A program made the position numbers and the translations under genes. The notes under the pieces are model-generated. The model saw only the letters and a program-made list of their open reading frames with translations. It searched no databases and was not told where the DNA came from. From assembly GCA_934408585.1 (NCBI GenBank), contig CAKRVA010000005.1, positions 85,880-149,879 of the forward strand: a stretch of DNA of 64,000 bases. Direction: 5' to 3'. Position 1 is the first letter of the stretch; each line of letters opens with the position of its first letter. The stretch is from an uncultured Lachnospiraceae bacterium (GTDB taxonomy: Bacteria > Bacillota > Clostridia > Lachnospirales > Lachnospiraceae). Of the stretch, positions 1 through 7,542 are shown one piece after another.

Positions 1-131
1 GTTTTTGCATATTTACGGTTGAAATCCTGTACCGTATCAATCGTTTGTTTTCGATTCTTTTTATGTTGCCGGTAAGCAAACACATATACAATAATCAGGA
101 ATATCACAATTCCTGCAATCAGCATTTTCAT
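1..131 (-). CDS. Small membrane-anchored protein, C-terminus cut by window edge
   Basis: The reading frame starts at the ATG at 129-131 (a second ATG follows two codons later) and runs off the left edge without a stop, giving about 43 residues. Residues 3-20 are a strongly hydrophobic segment (LIAGIVIFLIIVYVFAY), followed by a basic stretch (RQHKKNRK), so it looks like an N-terminal anchor with a cytoplasmic tail. It lies downstream of dtd on the same strand. I do not recognise a family, and the missing C-terminus prevents a firmer call. Confidence 0.5.
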   Translation of the reverse strand, partial: MKMLIAGIVIFLIIVYVFAYRQHKKNRKQTIDTVQDFNRKYAK

Positions 132-174
132 CAATCAAGAACCTCGTATTATGCTTTCTGTTAATCAGAAATCA

Positions 175-624
175 TCATAACATTTCATCAGAATCAAATA
201 ATATGGTAAAAGGACCATCATTTAATAACGAAACTTTCATGTCAGCACCAAAAATACCATGCTGGACATCTGGAAAGGATTCTCTGCATTGTTCCAGGAT
301 ATATTCATATAACTGATTTGCATCCTCCTGATTACCGGCTTTTATAAAAGAAGGTCGATTTCCTTTTTTACAATCTGCATATAAAGTAAATTGTGAAATA
401 ATTAACAAGTTTCCATGAACATCCTTCAGACTTAGATTTGTTTTTCCGTTTTCATCCTCAAATATGCGGAGATTTATCAGTTTCTTAACAAGTTTATCTG
501 CAATTTCCTTTGTATCGCCATCACAAATTCCAACAAAAACAAGAAATCCATGTTCAATTTTGCCAACTGTTTGCTGTTCTACTTCTACTGCTGCTCGACT
601 TACCCGTTGTATTAAAAATCTCAT
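175..624 (-). CDS. dtd: D-aminoacyl-tRNA deacylase
   Basis: Dtd removes D-amino acids (and glycine from mischarged tRNA-Ala) from tRNA in the cytoplasm, acting as a translation proofreader. The 149-residue length is typical. It begins MRFLIQRVSRAAV, has the SQFTLYAD motif near residue 77 and the Gly-Pro motif near the C-terminus (NDGPFTILFDS), which form the family's active-site pocket. Its start overlaps the stop of the upstream AI-2E-family gene by 4 bp, suggesting translational coupling. Identification is firm from these motifs. Confidence 0.93.
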   Translation of the reverse strand: MRFLIQRVSRAAVEVEQQTVGKIEHGFLVFVGICDGDTKEIADKLVKKLINLRIFEDENGKTNLSLKDVHGNLLIISQFTLYADCKKGNRPSFIKAGNQEDANQLYEYILEQCRESFPDVQHGIFGADMKVSLLNDGPFTILFDSDEML

Positions 625-2009
625 TCTTCGCTTTCTCCATCCACACTTTCGTTTTCTGTGCCTTCAGCCTCAGCTTCTGTAATTTGCAAAATAGCCTCTT
701 CTTTCTGTTCCTCGATTATTTCATCTTCCATGTCAATTTTCTTTTTTCGTTTATTTTCCTTTTTTGACTCTTTATCAAGCATTACAAATTCTTTTCCCTT
801 AATCTTATCAACATTCAGGTATTTTCTTGTTTCTTCCGGAAGCCCTTTCTTTTTCAGCATACGGCCAACCACACGTTTTACCATCGCATAAATAACTGCC
901 CAAAGAGGTACACCGACAATCATACCGGCAACACCCCATAATCCTCCGAATATCGTAATGGAGAAAATAACCCAGAAACCGGACAGACCGGTTGACTGTC
1001 CAAGAATCTTAGGACCAATCACATTGCCATCCAATTGCTGCAGGATAAGAATAAAAATCAAAAAGTACAGGCATTTTACAGGATTTACAAGTAAAATAAG
1101 CAAAGCACTTGGAATTGCACCAAGATAAGGTCCAAAAAACGGAATGACATTTGTAACACCAACAATTACACTAACTAACAGTGCATATGGCATCTTCAGA
1201 AAAGAAAGTCCGATAAAACAGAGAATTCCGATAATAATGGAATCTACAATTTTACCACTTAAAAATCCAATAAATGTCTGGCTGGCAAAACGTACATCTT
1301 TGATGAAGCCATTTGCACGATCTGTATTCATCGTCGCATAGACAATTTTCTTTGCCTGTCCAGCAAATAATTCCTTATTAAATAAAACATAAATCGAGAT
1401 TATCGCTCCGATAATAAAATTCCACATAGCAACCAGCATACTGATTAGGCTTAAAGAAATATGTTTTAAAATCGTCTGCGCATTCGGAACAACCGTGTCT
1501 TTCAGAAAATCATCAAACTGGCTGGAATAATTATTGATGAATTGCAGAAACCAATCATTTAAGGTCGGATTTTCCTCCAGGAATTTTGCCGACCAGGTTG
1601 TCAGATTATTCATATAGTAAGGGAACTGATTGGATATGGATAAAATACTTTTACTGATTTCAGGAACAATCACGCTGAAAAATGCATACAAAAACAAAAT
1701 TACCAACAGCATCGTAAGAATTACAGAAATAACTCTCATCCATTTTATTTTCTTGGGCGTCATTGATGTATCATTTCTTGTAAATAATTTGATTAAAAAT
1801 GTCCGCTCTAAAAAATTCACAATCGGAGTAAGCAGATAGGCAATAATAATTCCATAGACAACCGGACTGAGAATTTTAAATAAAGCACTAATCTTTTGAG
1901 AAATTCTATCTCCCCGGAAAATAAGATAATAGAAGCAAATCGATGCTGCAATTACCAAAAAAGCAATAATTCCCGTTAAAATCATTTTTTTGTTGAATTT
2001 TAATTTCAT
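621..2009 (-). CDS. AI-2E family transporter (PerM/YtvI-like membrane protein)
   Basis: This 462-residue integral membrane protein has an N-terminal hydrophobic segment at about residues 10-32, further segments around 40-60, 90-115 and 185-210, and a cluster in the C-terminal half containing the GLWGVAGMIVGVPLWAVIYA stretch typical of the AI-2E/UPF0118 family. The last about 80 residues form a charged cytoplasmic tail rich in Lys and Glu, longer than in most members. Members have been linked to AI-2 export, Na+/H+ antiport or sporulation, so the substrate cannot be given from sequence. It overlaps dtd by 4 bp. Confidence 0.85.
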   Translation of the reverse strand: MKLKFNKKMILTGIIAFLVIAASICFYYLIFRGDRISQKISALFKILSPVVYGIIIAYLLTPIVNFLERTFLIKLFTRNDTSMTPKKIKWMRVISVILTMLLVILFLYAFFSVIVPEISKSILSISNQFPYYMNNLTTWSAKFLEENPTLNDWFLQFINNYSSQFDDFLKDTVVPNAQTILKHISLSLISMLVAMWNFIIGAIISIYVLFNKELFAGQAKKIVYATMNTDRANGFIKDVRFASQTFIGFLSGKIVDSIIIGILCFIGLSFLKMPYALLVSVIVGVTNVIPFFGPYLGAIPSALLILLVNPVKCLYFLIFILILQQLDGNVIGPKILGQSTGLSGFWVIFSITIFGGLWGVAGMIVGVPLWAVIYAMVKRVVGRMLKKKGLPEETRKYLNVDKIKGKEFVMLDKESKKENKRKKKIDMEDEIIEEQKEEAILQITEAEAEGTENESVDGESEE

Positions 2010-2155
2010 ATGTATCTAATTTCTCCGTTCCGTATTAAAATAATTAAACAATTATCCTATTTAGTATACCATTTTTACCGAAAATATACTATGGCTAAAA
2101 AGTAAAATGTGATAGAATAATTAACAGTAAAAGTCTCTACGAAAGGTAACTTACC

Positions 2156-2884
2156 ATGAAATTACAACAGGTATTAAGTAACATCCGGAAAGTTGTGGAT
2201 GACTATCAGATGATTGAAGATGGCGACAGAATTGCCGTTGGTATTTCCGGTGGAAAAGACAGCCTGACGCTGTTAAACGGTCTACATGGTTTAAAGCGTT
2301 TTTACCCAAAGCATTTTGAACTTTATGCCGTCACAGTCGATTTAGGATTCCAAAATTTAAATCTCAGTGCCATCCAGTCCATGTGTGAGCAGTTGGAAGT
2401 TCCATATACGATTGTCAAAACAGATATTGCCAATATTGTTTTTGAAGAACGTAAAGAATCAAATCCCTGCTCCTTATGTGCAAAGATGCGTAAAGGTGCA
2501 TTAAATGATGCAATCAAACAGGCGGGATGCAATAAAGTAGCTTACGCGCATCACAAGGATGATGTCGTTGAAACAATGCTGATGTCCTTAATTTATGAGG
2601 GCAGATTTCATACGTTCTCACCGGTTACCTATCTGGACCGCACGGATATAACGGTTATCCGACCGCTTATCTATATGAATGAAGTAGATGTTATCGGCTA
2701 TGTAAATAAACATCAGATTCCTGTTGTAAAAAGTCTCTGTCCTGCAGATGGCTATACAAAACGGGAATATGTAAAAGAACTGCTCCGGCATTTAAATCAG
2801 GAAAATCCTGGTGTGAAAGAGCGCATGTTTACAGCAATACAGAATGGTATGGAGTCATATGGAAAAGAACAAAAATTATCATGA
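2156..2884 (+). CDS. TtcA-like tRNA 2-thiolation / PP-loop ATPase
   Basis: A cytoplasmic PP-loop enzyme of the TtcA family, which activates tRNA with ATP and inserts sulfur (2-thiocytidine in characterised members). The PP-loop SGGKDS is at residues 31-36; C105 and C108 (CSLC) and C195 (SLCPADG) are the three cysteines expected to hold a [4Fe-4S] cluster. Length 242 residues, a little shorter than E. coli TtcA. The start ATG follows GAAAGG at a good distance. The downstream recombinase gene begins inside its 3' end. The exact tRNA target is inference. Confidence 0.85.
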   Translation: MKLQQVLSNIRKVVDDYQMIEDGDRIAVGISGGKDSLTLLNGLHGLKRFYPKHFELYAVTVDLGFQNLNLSAIQSMCEQLEVPYTIVKTDIANIVFEERKESNPCSLCAKMRKGALNDAIKQAGCNKVAYAHHKDDVVETMLMSLIYEGRFHTFSPVTYLDRTDITVIRPLIYMNEVDVIGYVNKHQIPVVKSLCPADGYTKREYVKELLRHLNQENPGVKERMFTAIQNGMESYGKEQKLS

Positions 2885-3914
2885 TGAACAGAATAATATA
2901 AACACCTTAAAAATGCGTGAGGTTGTTGCCACACTTCCTGCCTTTTGCAAGCAGTTTTTCCGAGGTATCCAGGACTATACCTCCTCCCGGACACGTCTTG
3001 CTTACGCATATGATATCCGGGTTTTCTTTGAATATCTGCATGAAAATAACAGTGTTTGTCATCAAATGGAAATAACGGAGTTCCCATTATCTGTTTTAGA
3101 TAAAATCACACGGGAAGACATTGAAGAATACATGGATTACATCTCGTATTATAAAAAAGAAGAACGTGAAATTACAAATGATGAACGTGGCAAAAAAAGG
3201 AAACTTTCTGCACTGAAAAGCTTCTACAACTACTATTTCACTTCGGAATTAATTCAGACAAATCCTGCAGCATTAGTTCCGCTTCCAAAGATTCACGAAA
3301 AAGAAATTATACGTCTTGATGCAGATGAAGTTGCCATTCTGCTGGATCAGGTGGAAGATGGTGATAAACTGACGAAAAATGAGTTGCGTTATCATCAGAA
3401 AACAAAACTTCGTGATGTTGCCATGCTTACTCTTCTGCTTGGAACCGGTATTCGTGTATCGGAATGTGTCGGACTTGATATTCATGATGTTGATTTTAAA
3501 AATAACGGAATTAAGATTCGCCGAAAAGGTGGATATGAAACGGTTGTGTACTTTGGAGATGAAGTTGCTGAGGCTCTTCATGATTATATGGAAAAACGAA
3601 TTCATATGATTCCATTGGAAGGACACGAAAACGCATTATTTCTTTCTATCCAGAATCGTCGAATTACTGTGCGTGCAGTAGAAAATCTGGTTAAGAAATA
3701 TGCTTCCAAAGTTACAAATCTGAAAAAAATCACTCCGCATAAGCTGCGGAGCACTTATGGTACTGCATTATATCAGGAAACCGGGGATATTTACCTGGTG
3801 GCAGATGTTCTTGGACATAAAGATGTTAATACAACGCGAAAACATTATGCGGCTCAGGAAGATTCCAGAAGACGTATGGCTGCAAAAGCAGTTCATCTGC
3901 GGGAAAATCAGTAA
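2859..3914 (+). CDS. XerS-like tyrosine recombinase
   Basis: A site-specific tyrosine recombinase of 351 residues with an N-terminal SAM-like core-binding domain (about 30-135) and a C-terminal catalytic domain (about 150-335). All catalytic residues are visible: R199 (TGIRVSE), K223 (RRKGG), H294 and R297 (HKLR), H320 (LGHKD) and nucleophile Y330 (KHYA). Length and the segment around HKLRSTYGTALY resemble XerS, the single-protein dimer-resolution recombinase described in streptococci and lactococci, rather than the about 300-residue XerC/XerD. The start at 2859 is preferred because GGAG lies just upstream; it overlaps ttcA-like by 26 bp. No phage genes or att repeats lie nearby, which argues for a chromosomal role. 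Confidence 0.82.
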   Translation: MEKNKNYHDEQNNINTLKMREVVATLPAFCKQFFRGIQDYTSSRTRLAYAYDIRVFFEYLHENNSVCHQMEITEFPLSVLDKITREDIEEYMDYISYYKKEEREITNDERGKKRKLSALKSFYNYYFTSELIQTNPAALVPLPKIHEKEIIRLDADEVAILLDQVEDGDKLTKNELRYHQKTKLRDVAMLTLLLGTGIRVSECVGLDIHDVDFKNNGIKIRRKGGYETVVYFGDEVAEALHDYMEKRIHMIPLEGHENALFLSIQNRRITVRAVENLVKKYASKVTNLKKITPHKLRSTYGTALYQETGDIYLVADVLGHKDVNTTRKHYAAQEDSRRRMAAKAVHLRENQ

Positions 3915-3949
3915 TAAATGCTATATTGTCCTTCATACGTACATAACTA

Positions 3950-4321
3950 CTATTCTACAAAATCAGAACTGTAATAAGGTAATAAAAGGTGTTGTCCTGC
4001 TGTAATCTGTTCATCCATAATTGCATTCATACGGCAGACTTCATCAATATAGCTCTGTTTACTGGTATATTTCTCAGGAACTGCATACTCTTCTGCATAG
4101 TCCCAAAGAGTATCTCCACGCTCTACCACAATACTTGTATAATATTTATATAAGATTGTTTCTTCTTTGCCCTGTGCTTTCGTCTTTACAGAAAAGAAAA
4201 TCATCGAACAAATCAATACCAATGCAACAGTAAATACTGCAAAAAATAAATTCCTCTGAAGCTCTCTCATTCTACGGATTCGATTATTACGGATTCTTCT
4301 TTCGCTGACAACTGCATTCAT
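3950..4321 (-). CDS. yneA: YneA-like LysM membrane protein, SOS cell-division inhibitor candidate
   Basis: A 123-residue protein with a basic N-terminus, one membrane segment at about residues 25-45 and an extracytoplasmic LysM-type domain from about 62 to 118 (VERGDTLWDYAEEY...ITAGQHLLLPY). This is the architecture of Bacillus subtilis YneA, which delays division during the SOS response. Support comes from position: it is divergent from lexA, as in B. subtilis, and its promoter carries three LexA-box-like sites. The role is inferred from family and context; the sequence itself only shows a membrane LysM protein. Confidence 0.82.
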   Translation of the reverse strand: MNAVVSERRIRNNRIRRMRELQRNLFFAVFTVALVLICSMIFFSVKTKAQGKEETILYKYYTSIVVERGDTLWDYAEEYAVPEKYTSKQSYIDEVCRMNAIMDEQITAGQHLLLPYYSSDFVE

Positions 4322-4369
4322 TTTCTTTTCCTCTCTCGTAAATCACTTAATACAACAATCTCTTATCCA

Positions 4370-4434
4370 GAACGTTTGTTGTGAACATTTGTTCTTTATG
4401 TTCTGATTATACCGAACAGATATTCGAAAGTCAA
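4370..4434 (-). promoter_or_regulatory. yneA promoter with three LexA boxes
   Basis: On the minus strand a -35 TTGACT (4429-4434) and -10 TATAAT (4406-4411) are separated by 17 bp. LexA-type dyads (GAAC-N4-GTTC) lie at 4414-4425 (GAAC/ATTC, in the spacer), 4383-4394 (GAACATTTGTTC, perfect arms) and 4370-4381 (GAAC/GTTG). The last two fall just downstream of the predicted start site. Repression by LexA is strongly implied. Confidence 0.85.
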
Positions 4435-4453
4435 TACTTTTTCCGAAAATAAT

Positions 4454-4506
4454 CGAACATTTTTTCGGAATATATGTTTGCTTTTTCCAATACCATATGA
4501 TATACT
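4454..4506 (+). promoter_or_regulatory. lexA-side promoter with adjoining LexA-like box
   Basis: Plus-strand -35 TTGCTT (4478-4483) and -10 TATACT (4501-4506) are spaced by 17 bp. A one-mismatch LexA-like dyad (GAAC-ATTT-TTTC) sits at 4455-4466, 11 bp before the -35. The predicted transcript starts near 4513 and would include the candidate structured leader before lexA. The box is weaker than those on the yneA side. Confidence 0.65.
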
Positions 4507-4512
4507 TTTTTT

Positions 4513-4617
4513 AGCAAGAGGTATGCTGAACACGTTTTTTATCTCTGAGGCTCATGGAAGTGCCTGGCATATGGGACTTGAGAAGAAAGACTGCCTGCAT
4601 ATTCCCCAAAAAAGTAT
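4513..4617 (+). ncRNA. Candidate structured RNA / lexA leader
   Basis: The 165 bp between the promoter and lexA hold no open frame but show nested pairing. Segment 4521-4526 pairs with 4597-4602 (GTATGC with GCATAT, one G-U), 4542-4545 with 4580-4583, and 4551-4555 with 4571-4575, leaving a large internal bubble. In the DNA, 4502-4511 and 4608-4617 are a perfect 10-bp inverted repeat, though its left arm overlaps the -10. There is no U-run, so it is either the 5' leader of lexA or a small RNA ending by another route. The outline recalls 6S RNA but it is shorter, and no family was recognised. Confidence 0.35.
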
Positions 4618-4671
4618 TTGAGTTTTGCAAACACCTATGTACTTTTTAAAAACTATATGAGGAGGTATTCC

Positions 4672-5286
4672 ATGGGATACGGTAAAATCAGTTCGAAGCA
4701 ACAGGAAATATTAGATTATATTAAAGAAGAAATCTTAAAACGCGGATATCCGCCTGCAGTACGTGAAATTTGCGAAGCCGTAAATCTCCGTTCTACTTCC
4801 TCTGTTCATTCTCATTTGGAAACATTAGAGAAAAATGGATACATAAGACGTGACCCCACAAAACCACGTGCCATTGAAATCTGTGATGATAATTTTCAGA
4901 TGGTACGTACCGAAATGGTCAGTCTTCCGGTTGTTGGCCAGGTAGCCGCAGGAACTCCTATTCTTGCCGAACAGAATATCGAAAGTTATTTCCCGATTCC
5001 TGCTGAAATGGTTCCTCACGGAGAATCCTTTGTACTTAACGTAAAAGGCGACTCCATGATTAACGTTGGAATTTTCAGTGGTGACCAGATTTTTGTAAAC
5101 TGCTGCAACACCGCTCACAATGGGGACACCGTTGTTGCTTTAATTGATGATTCTGCTACAGTTAAGACTTTTTATAAAGAAGACGGTCACATTCGCTTAC
5201 AGCCTGAGAATGATGATATGGACCCCATTATTGTTAATGACTGCCAGATACTTGGAAAAGTGTTTGGAGTATTTCGAAGAATGTAA
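4672..5286 (+). CDS. lexA: LexA SOS repressor
   Basis: LexA binds SOS boxes and is inactivated by RecA-stimulated self-cleavage after DNA damage. The 204-residue protein has a winged helix-turn-helix (about residues 8-66, with VREICEAVNLRSTSSVHSHL as the recognition region) and a C-terminal S24 protease-like domain. The cleavage bond A93-G94, the nucleophile S128 (KGDSM) and the general base K165 are all present. The ATG at 4672 is chosen because AGGAGGT lies at 4660-4666; an in-frame TTG at 4618 lacks such a site. Divergent from yneA, with LexA boxes between them, implying autoregulation. Confidence 0.97.
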   Translation: MGYGKISSKQQEILDYIKEEILKRGYPPAVREICEAVNLRSTSSVHSHLETLEKNGYIRRDPTKPRAIEICDDNFQMVRTEMVSLPVVGQVAAGTPILAEQNIESYFPIPAEMVPHGESFVLNVKGDSMINVGIFSGDQIFVNCCNTAHNGDTVVALIDDSATVKTFYKEDGHIRLQPENDDMDPIIVNDCQILGKVFGVFRRM

Positions 5287-5319
5287 TTTTCAATGTAAAT
5301 ATAAGTCTGAAACAAAAAG

Positions 5320-5358
5320 AAACACCGGATGATGCAGCAATCTGCTTATCCAGTGTTT
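5320..5358. terminator. Bidirectional terminator after lexA
   Basis: AAACACCGGAT (5320-5330) pairs with ATCCAGTGTTT (5348-5358) with one mismatch, and an inner GCAG/CTGC extends the stem. T-rich sequence follows on both strands, suiting the convergent genes lexA and the kinase-like gene. Confidence 0.7.
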
Positions 5359-5388
5359 CTTCTATTATTATAGACAATCCATATCTTT

Positions 5389-6015
5389 TTAGTTAAAACG
5401 TACATTTATGTAGGAAATAATTTCCTCTACACAACGATCAAATCCAAGCTTGGAGCTGTCCAGACATAAATCATAATTTCTTGCATCTGTCCAGTCCATT
5501 CCCGTATAGTACTTATGATAATCTGCTCTATGCTTATCAATCTTCTGAACAAGACGTTCCAGTTCTTTTGAACCCATACTGTGCTTCTTTGCAGCCTGTT
5601 CCAGGCAATATTCATGAGGCGCATGGATAAATACACTCAATACATTATCATAATCTCTTAATACGTATTCTGCGCAACGACCAACAATAATACAAGGCTC
5701 ATCCTGCTCTGCAAGCTTCTTAATGATTTTTGCCTGATAATTGAAAAGATTTTCTGTCGAGGTAAAATCATCGCTTTCCGGTGGGATTAATTCTCCCTTA
5801 TAAACGCTATGAGCAATTTTAAAAAGCTTTGTAGCCTTAATGTTCTCATCTGCATTTCGGAACAAGTCTTCATTGATTCCACTGTCTTCTGATGCCAGCT
5901 TCAATAATTCCTTATCATAATAATGAATTCCAAGCTTTTCTGACAGCATCTGAGCAATGGTACGGCCACCACTTCCATATTGCCTTGCAATCGTAATTAC
6001 AATGTTTTTATCCAT
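5389..6015 (-). CDS. Cytidylate kinase-like family protein
   Basis: A 208-residue P-loop protein of the cytidylate kinase-like family common in Clostridia. The P-loop is the variant ARQYGSGGRTIA (residues 10-21), with Gly-Gly-Arg where the classic motif has Gly-Lys. Also seen are YYDKELLKLA and IIVGRCAEYVL, matching the family's base-binding and mid-sheet regions. It is not the housekeeping Cmk by motif, and its substrate is not known to me. A good GGAGGG site precedes the ATG. It stands alone, ending at a shared terminator and lying just upstream of nothing co-directional. Confidence 0.8.
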   Translation of the reverse strand: MDKNIVITIARQYGSGGRTIAQMLSEKLGIHYYDKELLKLASEDSGINEDLFRNADENIKATKLFKIAHSVYKGELIPPESDDFTSTENLFNYQAKIIKKLAEQDEPCIIVGRCAEYVLRDYDNVLSVFIHAPHEYCLEQAAKKHSMGSKELERLVQKIDKHRADYHKYYTGMDWTDARNYDLCLDSSKLGFDRCVEEIISYINVRFN

Positions 6016-6051
6016 CTTCTGAACCCTCCTAGTGTTTGCTATATTCTATTT

Positions 6052-6762
6052 TTATTCACCCAAATATGCCTTTTTAATAGAATCATTATTTAACAGGTCT
6101 GTTGCATTACCTTCCAGAACAATTTTACCTGTTTCCAATACATATGCTCTGTCTGCAATCGACAATGCCTTCTTTGCATTCTGTTCTACCAGTAAAACCG
6201 TTGTTCCACTTGCACTGACACTTTTAATAATATCAAATATTTCATTTACAAAAATCGGAGATAATCCCATAGACGGTTCATCCATCAAAATAATTTTAGG
6301 ATGTGACATTAACGCACGTCCCATGGCAAGCATCTGCTGCTCACCACCACTTAATGTTCCGGCCATCTGGTTCTGACGTTCCTCCAGACGTGGAAAACGT
6401 TTATAAATGGATTGAAGGGTTTCTTCAATTTCATTCTTATCTTTCCGGGTATAAGCACCCATTTTAAGGTTCTGTAATACCGAAAGATTTGCAAATACTC
6501 TTCTACCTTCCGGTACATGAGCCATTCCCATGGAAACAATTTTATGAGCGGGTACTTTTGTAATATCTTTTCCCTCAAAAACAACGTTACCCTTGCGTGC
6601 CTCCAGCAATCCGGTAATCGTATGCAAAATCGTCGTCTTTCCTGCACCATTTGCACCAATCAATGCGATAACCTCGCCCTCGTTTACCTCAAAGGATATC
6701 CCCTTGATTGCCTGTATTACACCATAATATACTTCCAAATCATTAATTTCCAACATTGCCAT
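6052..6762 (-). CDS. livF: Branched-chain amino acid ABC transporter ATPase LivF
   Basis: One of two ATPases powering the Liv importer on the cytoplasmic face. Walker A GANGAGKTT (about residue 36), signature LSGGEQQMLAMGRAL, Walker B ILMDEPSMGLSP and the H-loop region typical of LivF (shorter than LivG) are present. The frame could open earlier at a TTG, but the ATG at 6760-6762 lies 9 bp from AGGAGG and is preferred. It is the last gene of livHMGF, 17 bp after livG. Confidence 0.95.
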   Translation of the reverse strand: MAMLEINDLEVYYGVIQAIKGISFEVNEGEVIALIGANGAGKTTILHTITGLLEARKGNVVFEGKDITKVPAHKIVSMGMAHVPEGRRVFANLSVLQNLKMGAYTRKDKNEIEETLQSIYKRFPRLEERQNQMAGTLSGGEQQMLAMGRALMSHPKIILMDEPSMGLSPIFVNEIFDIIKSVSASGTTVLLVEQNAKKALSIADRAYVLETGKIVLEGNATDLLNNDSIKKAYLGE

Positions 6763-6779
6763 CGCCAATATCCTCCTGT

Positions 6780-7541
6780 TTATTCCCCAAGATATGCAGT
6801 AATAACTTCTGGATTATTCAGAACTGCACTTGTTTCACCCTGCGCAAGAACACGTCCAAAATTCAATACGGTCAGTTCTTCGCATATTCCAGATACCAGC
6901 TTCATATCATGCTCAATTAACAAAATTGTCATATCAAAATTATCACGCACAAAACGAATGGTTTCCATCAATTCCTTTGTTTCATTCGGATTCATACCGG
7001 CCGCCGGCTCATCCAGAAGCAAAAGCTTCGGTTCTGTTGCCAATGCTCTTGCAATTTCAAGCTTACGCTGTTTTCCATAAGGAAGATTTGCTGCAAGATA
7101 ATCGGCTTCGCCATCTAAATCAAACACCTTCAGCAGCTCCATAGCACGCTCATTCATTTCCTTTTCTACCTTAAAATATCTGGGTAATCGAAGAATTCCC
7201 TCAATGGTAGAATACTTATGATGATTGTGAAGTCCAACCTTAACATTATCTTTTACCGACAAGTCCTTAAACAGACGGATATTCTGAAATGTTCTGGCAA
7301 TTCCTGCTTTATTGATATCAATCGTCTTTAACCCGGTAATATCAACACCATCTAGTGTAATAATTCCTTCATTCGGTTTATATACACCGGTCAGAAGATT
7401 GAATACGGTTGTTTTACCGGCACCATTTGGTCCAATCAGGCCATATAACTCTCCCTTTTTAATGGAAATATTAAAATCATCTACTGCATGAAGACCACCA
7501 AAGGAAATACTTAAATTCTTTACGTCTAATAATGCGGACAT
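6780..7541 (-). CDS. livG: Branched-chain amino acid ABC transporter ATPase LivG
   Basis: The second ATPase of the Liv system, 253 residues. Walker A GPNGAGKTTVFNLLTG, the LivG-specific Q-loop region GIARTFQNIRLF, the atypical signature LPYGKQRKLEIARALA (in place of LSGGQ) and Walker B LLLLDEPAAGMNP are all seen. AGGAGG precedes the ATG. Its stop is one base from the next start, as usual in liv operons. Confidence 0.96.
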   Translation of the reverse strand: MSALLDVKNLSISFGGLHAVDDFNISIKKGELYGLIGPNGAGKTTVFNLLTGVYKPNEGIITLDGVDITGLKTIDINKAGIARTFQNIRLFKDLSVKDNVKVGLHNHHKYSTIEGILRLPRYFKVEKEMNERAMELLKVFDLDGEADYLAANLPYGKQRKLEIARALATEPKLLLLDEPAAGMNPNETKELMETIRFVRDNFDMTILLIEHDMKLVSGICEELTVLNFGRVLAQGETSAVLNNPEVITAYLGE

Positions 7542-7542
7542 G

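Noticed and set aside
2859..3914. Recombinase as an integrase of a mobile element
   Set aside because: No tRNA, att-like repeats, phage or plasmid genes were seen within several kb; neighbours are chromosomal.
4502..4617. Small SRP RNA or standard 6S RNA in the lexA leader
   Set aside because: The conserved SRP tip (GGAAGG..AGCAG type) is absent, and the length is below normal 6S size; it is kept only as an unnamed structured region.
6517..7080. A 187-residue plus-strand frame opposite livG and livF
   Set aside because: It overlaps two clear ABC ATPase genes and shows no protein-like pattern.
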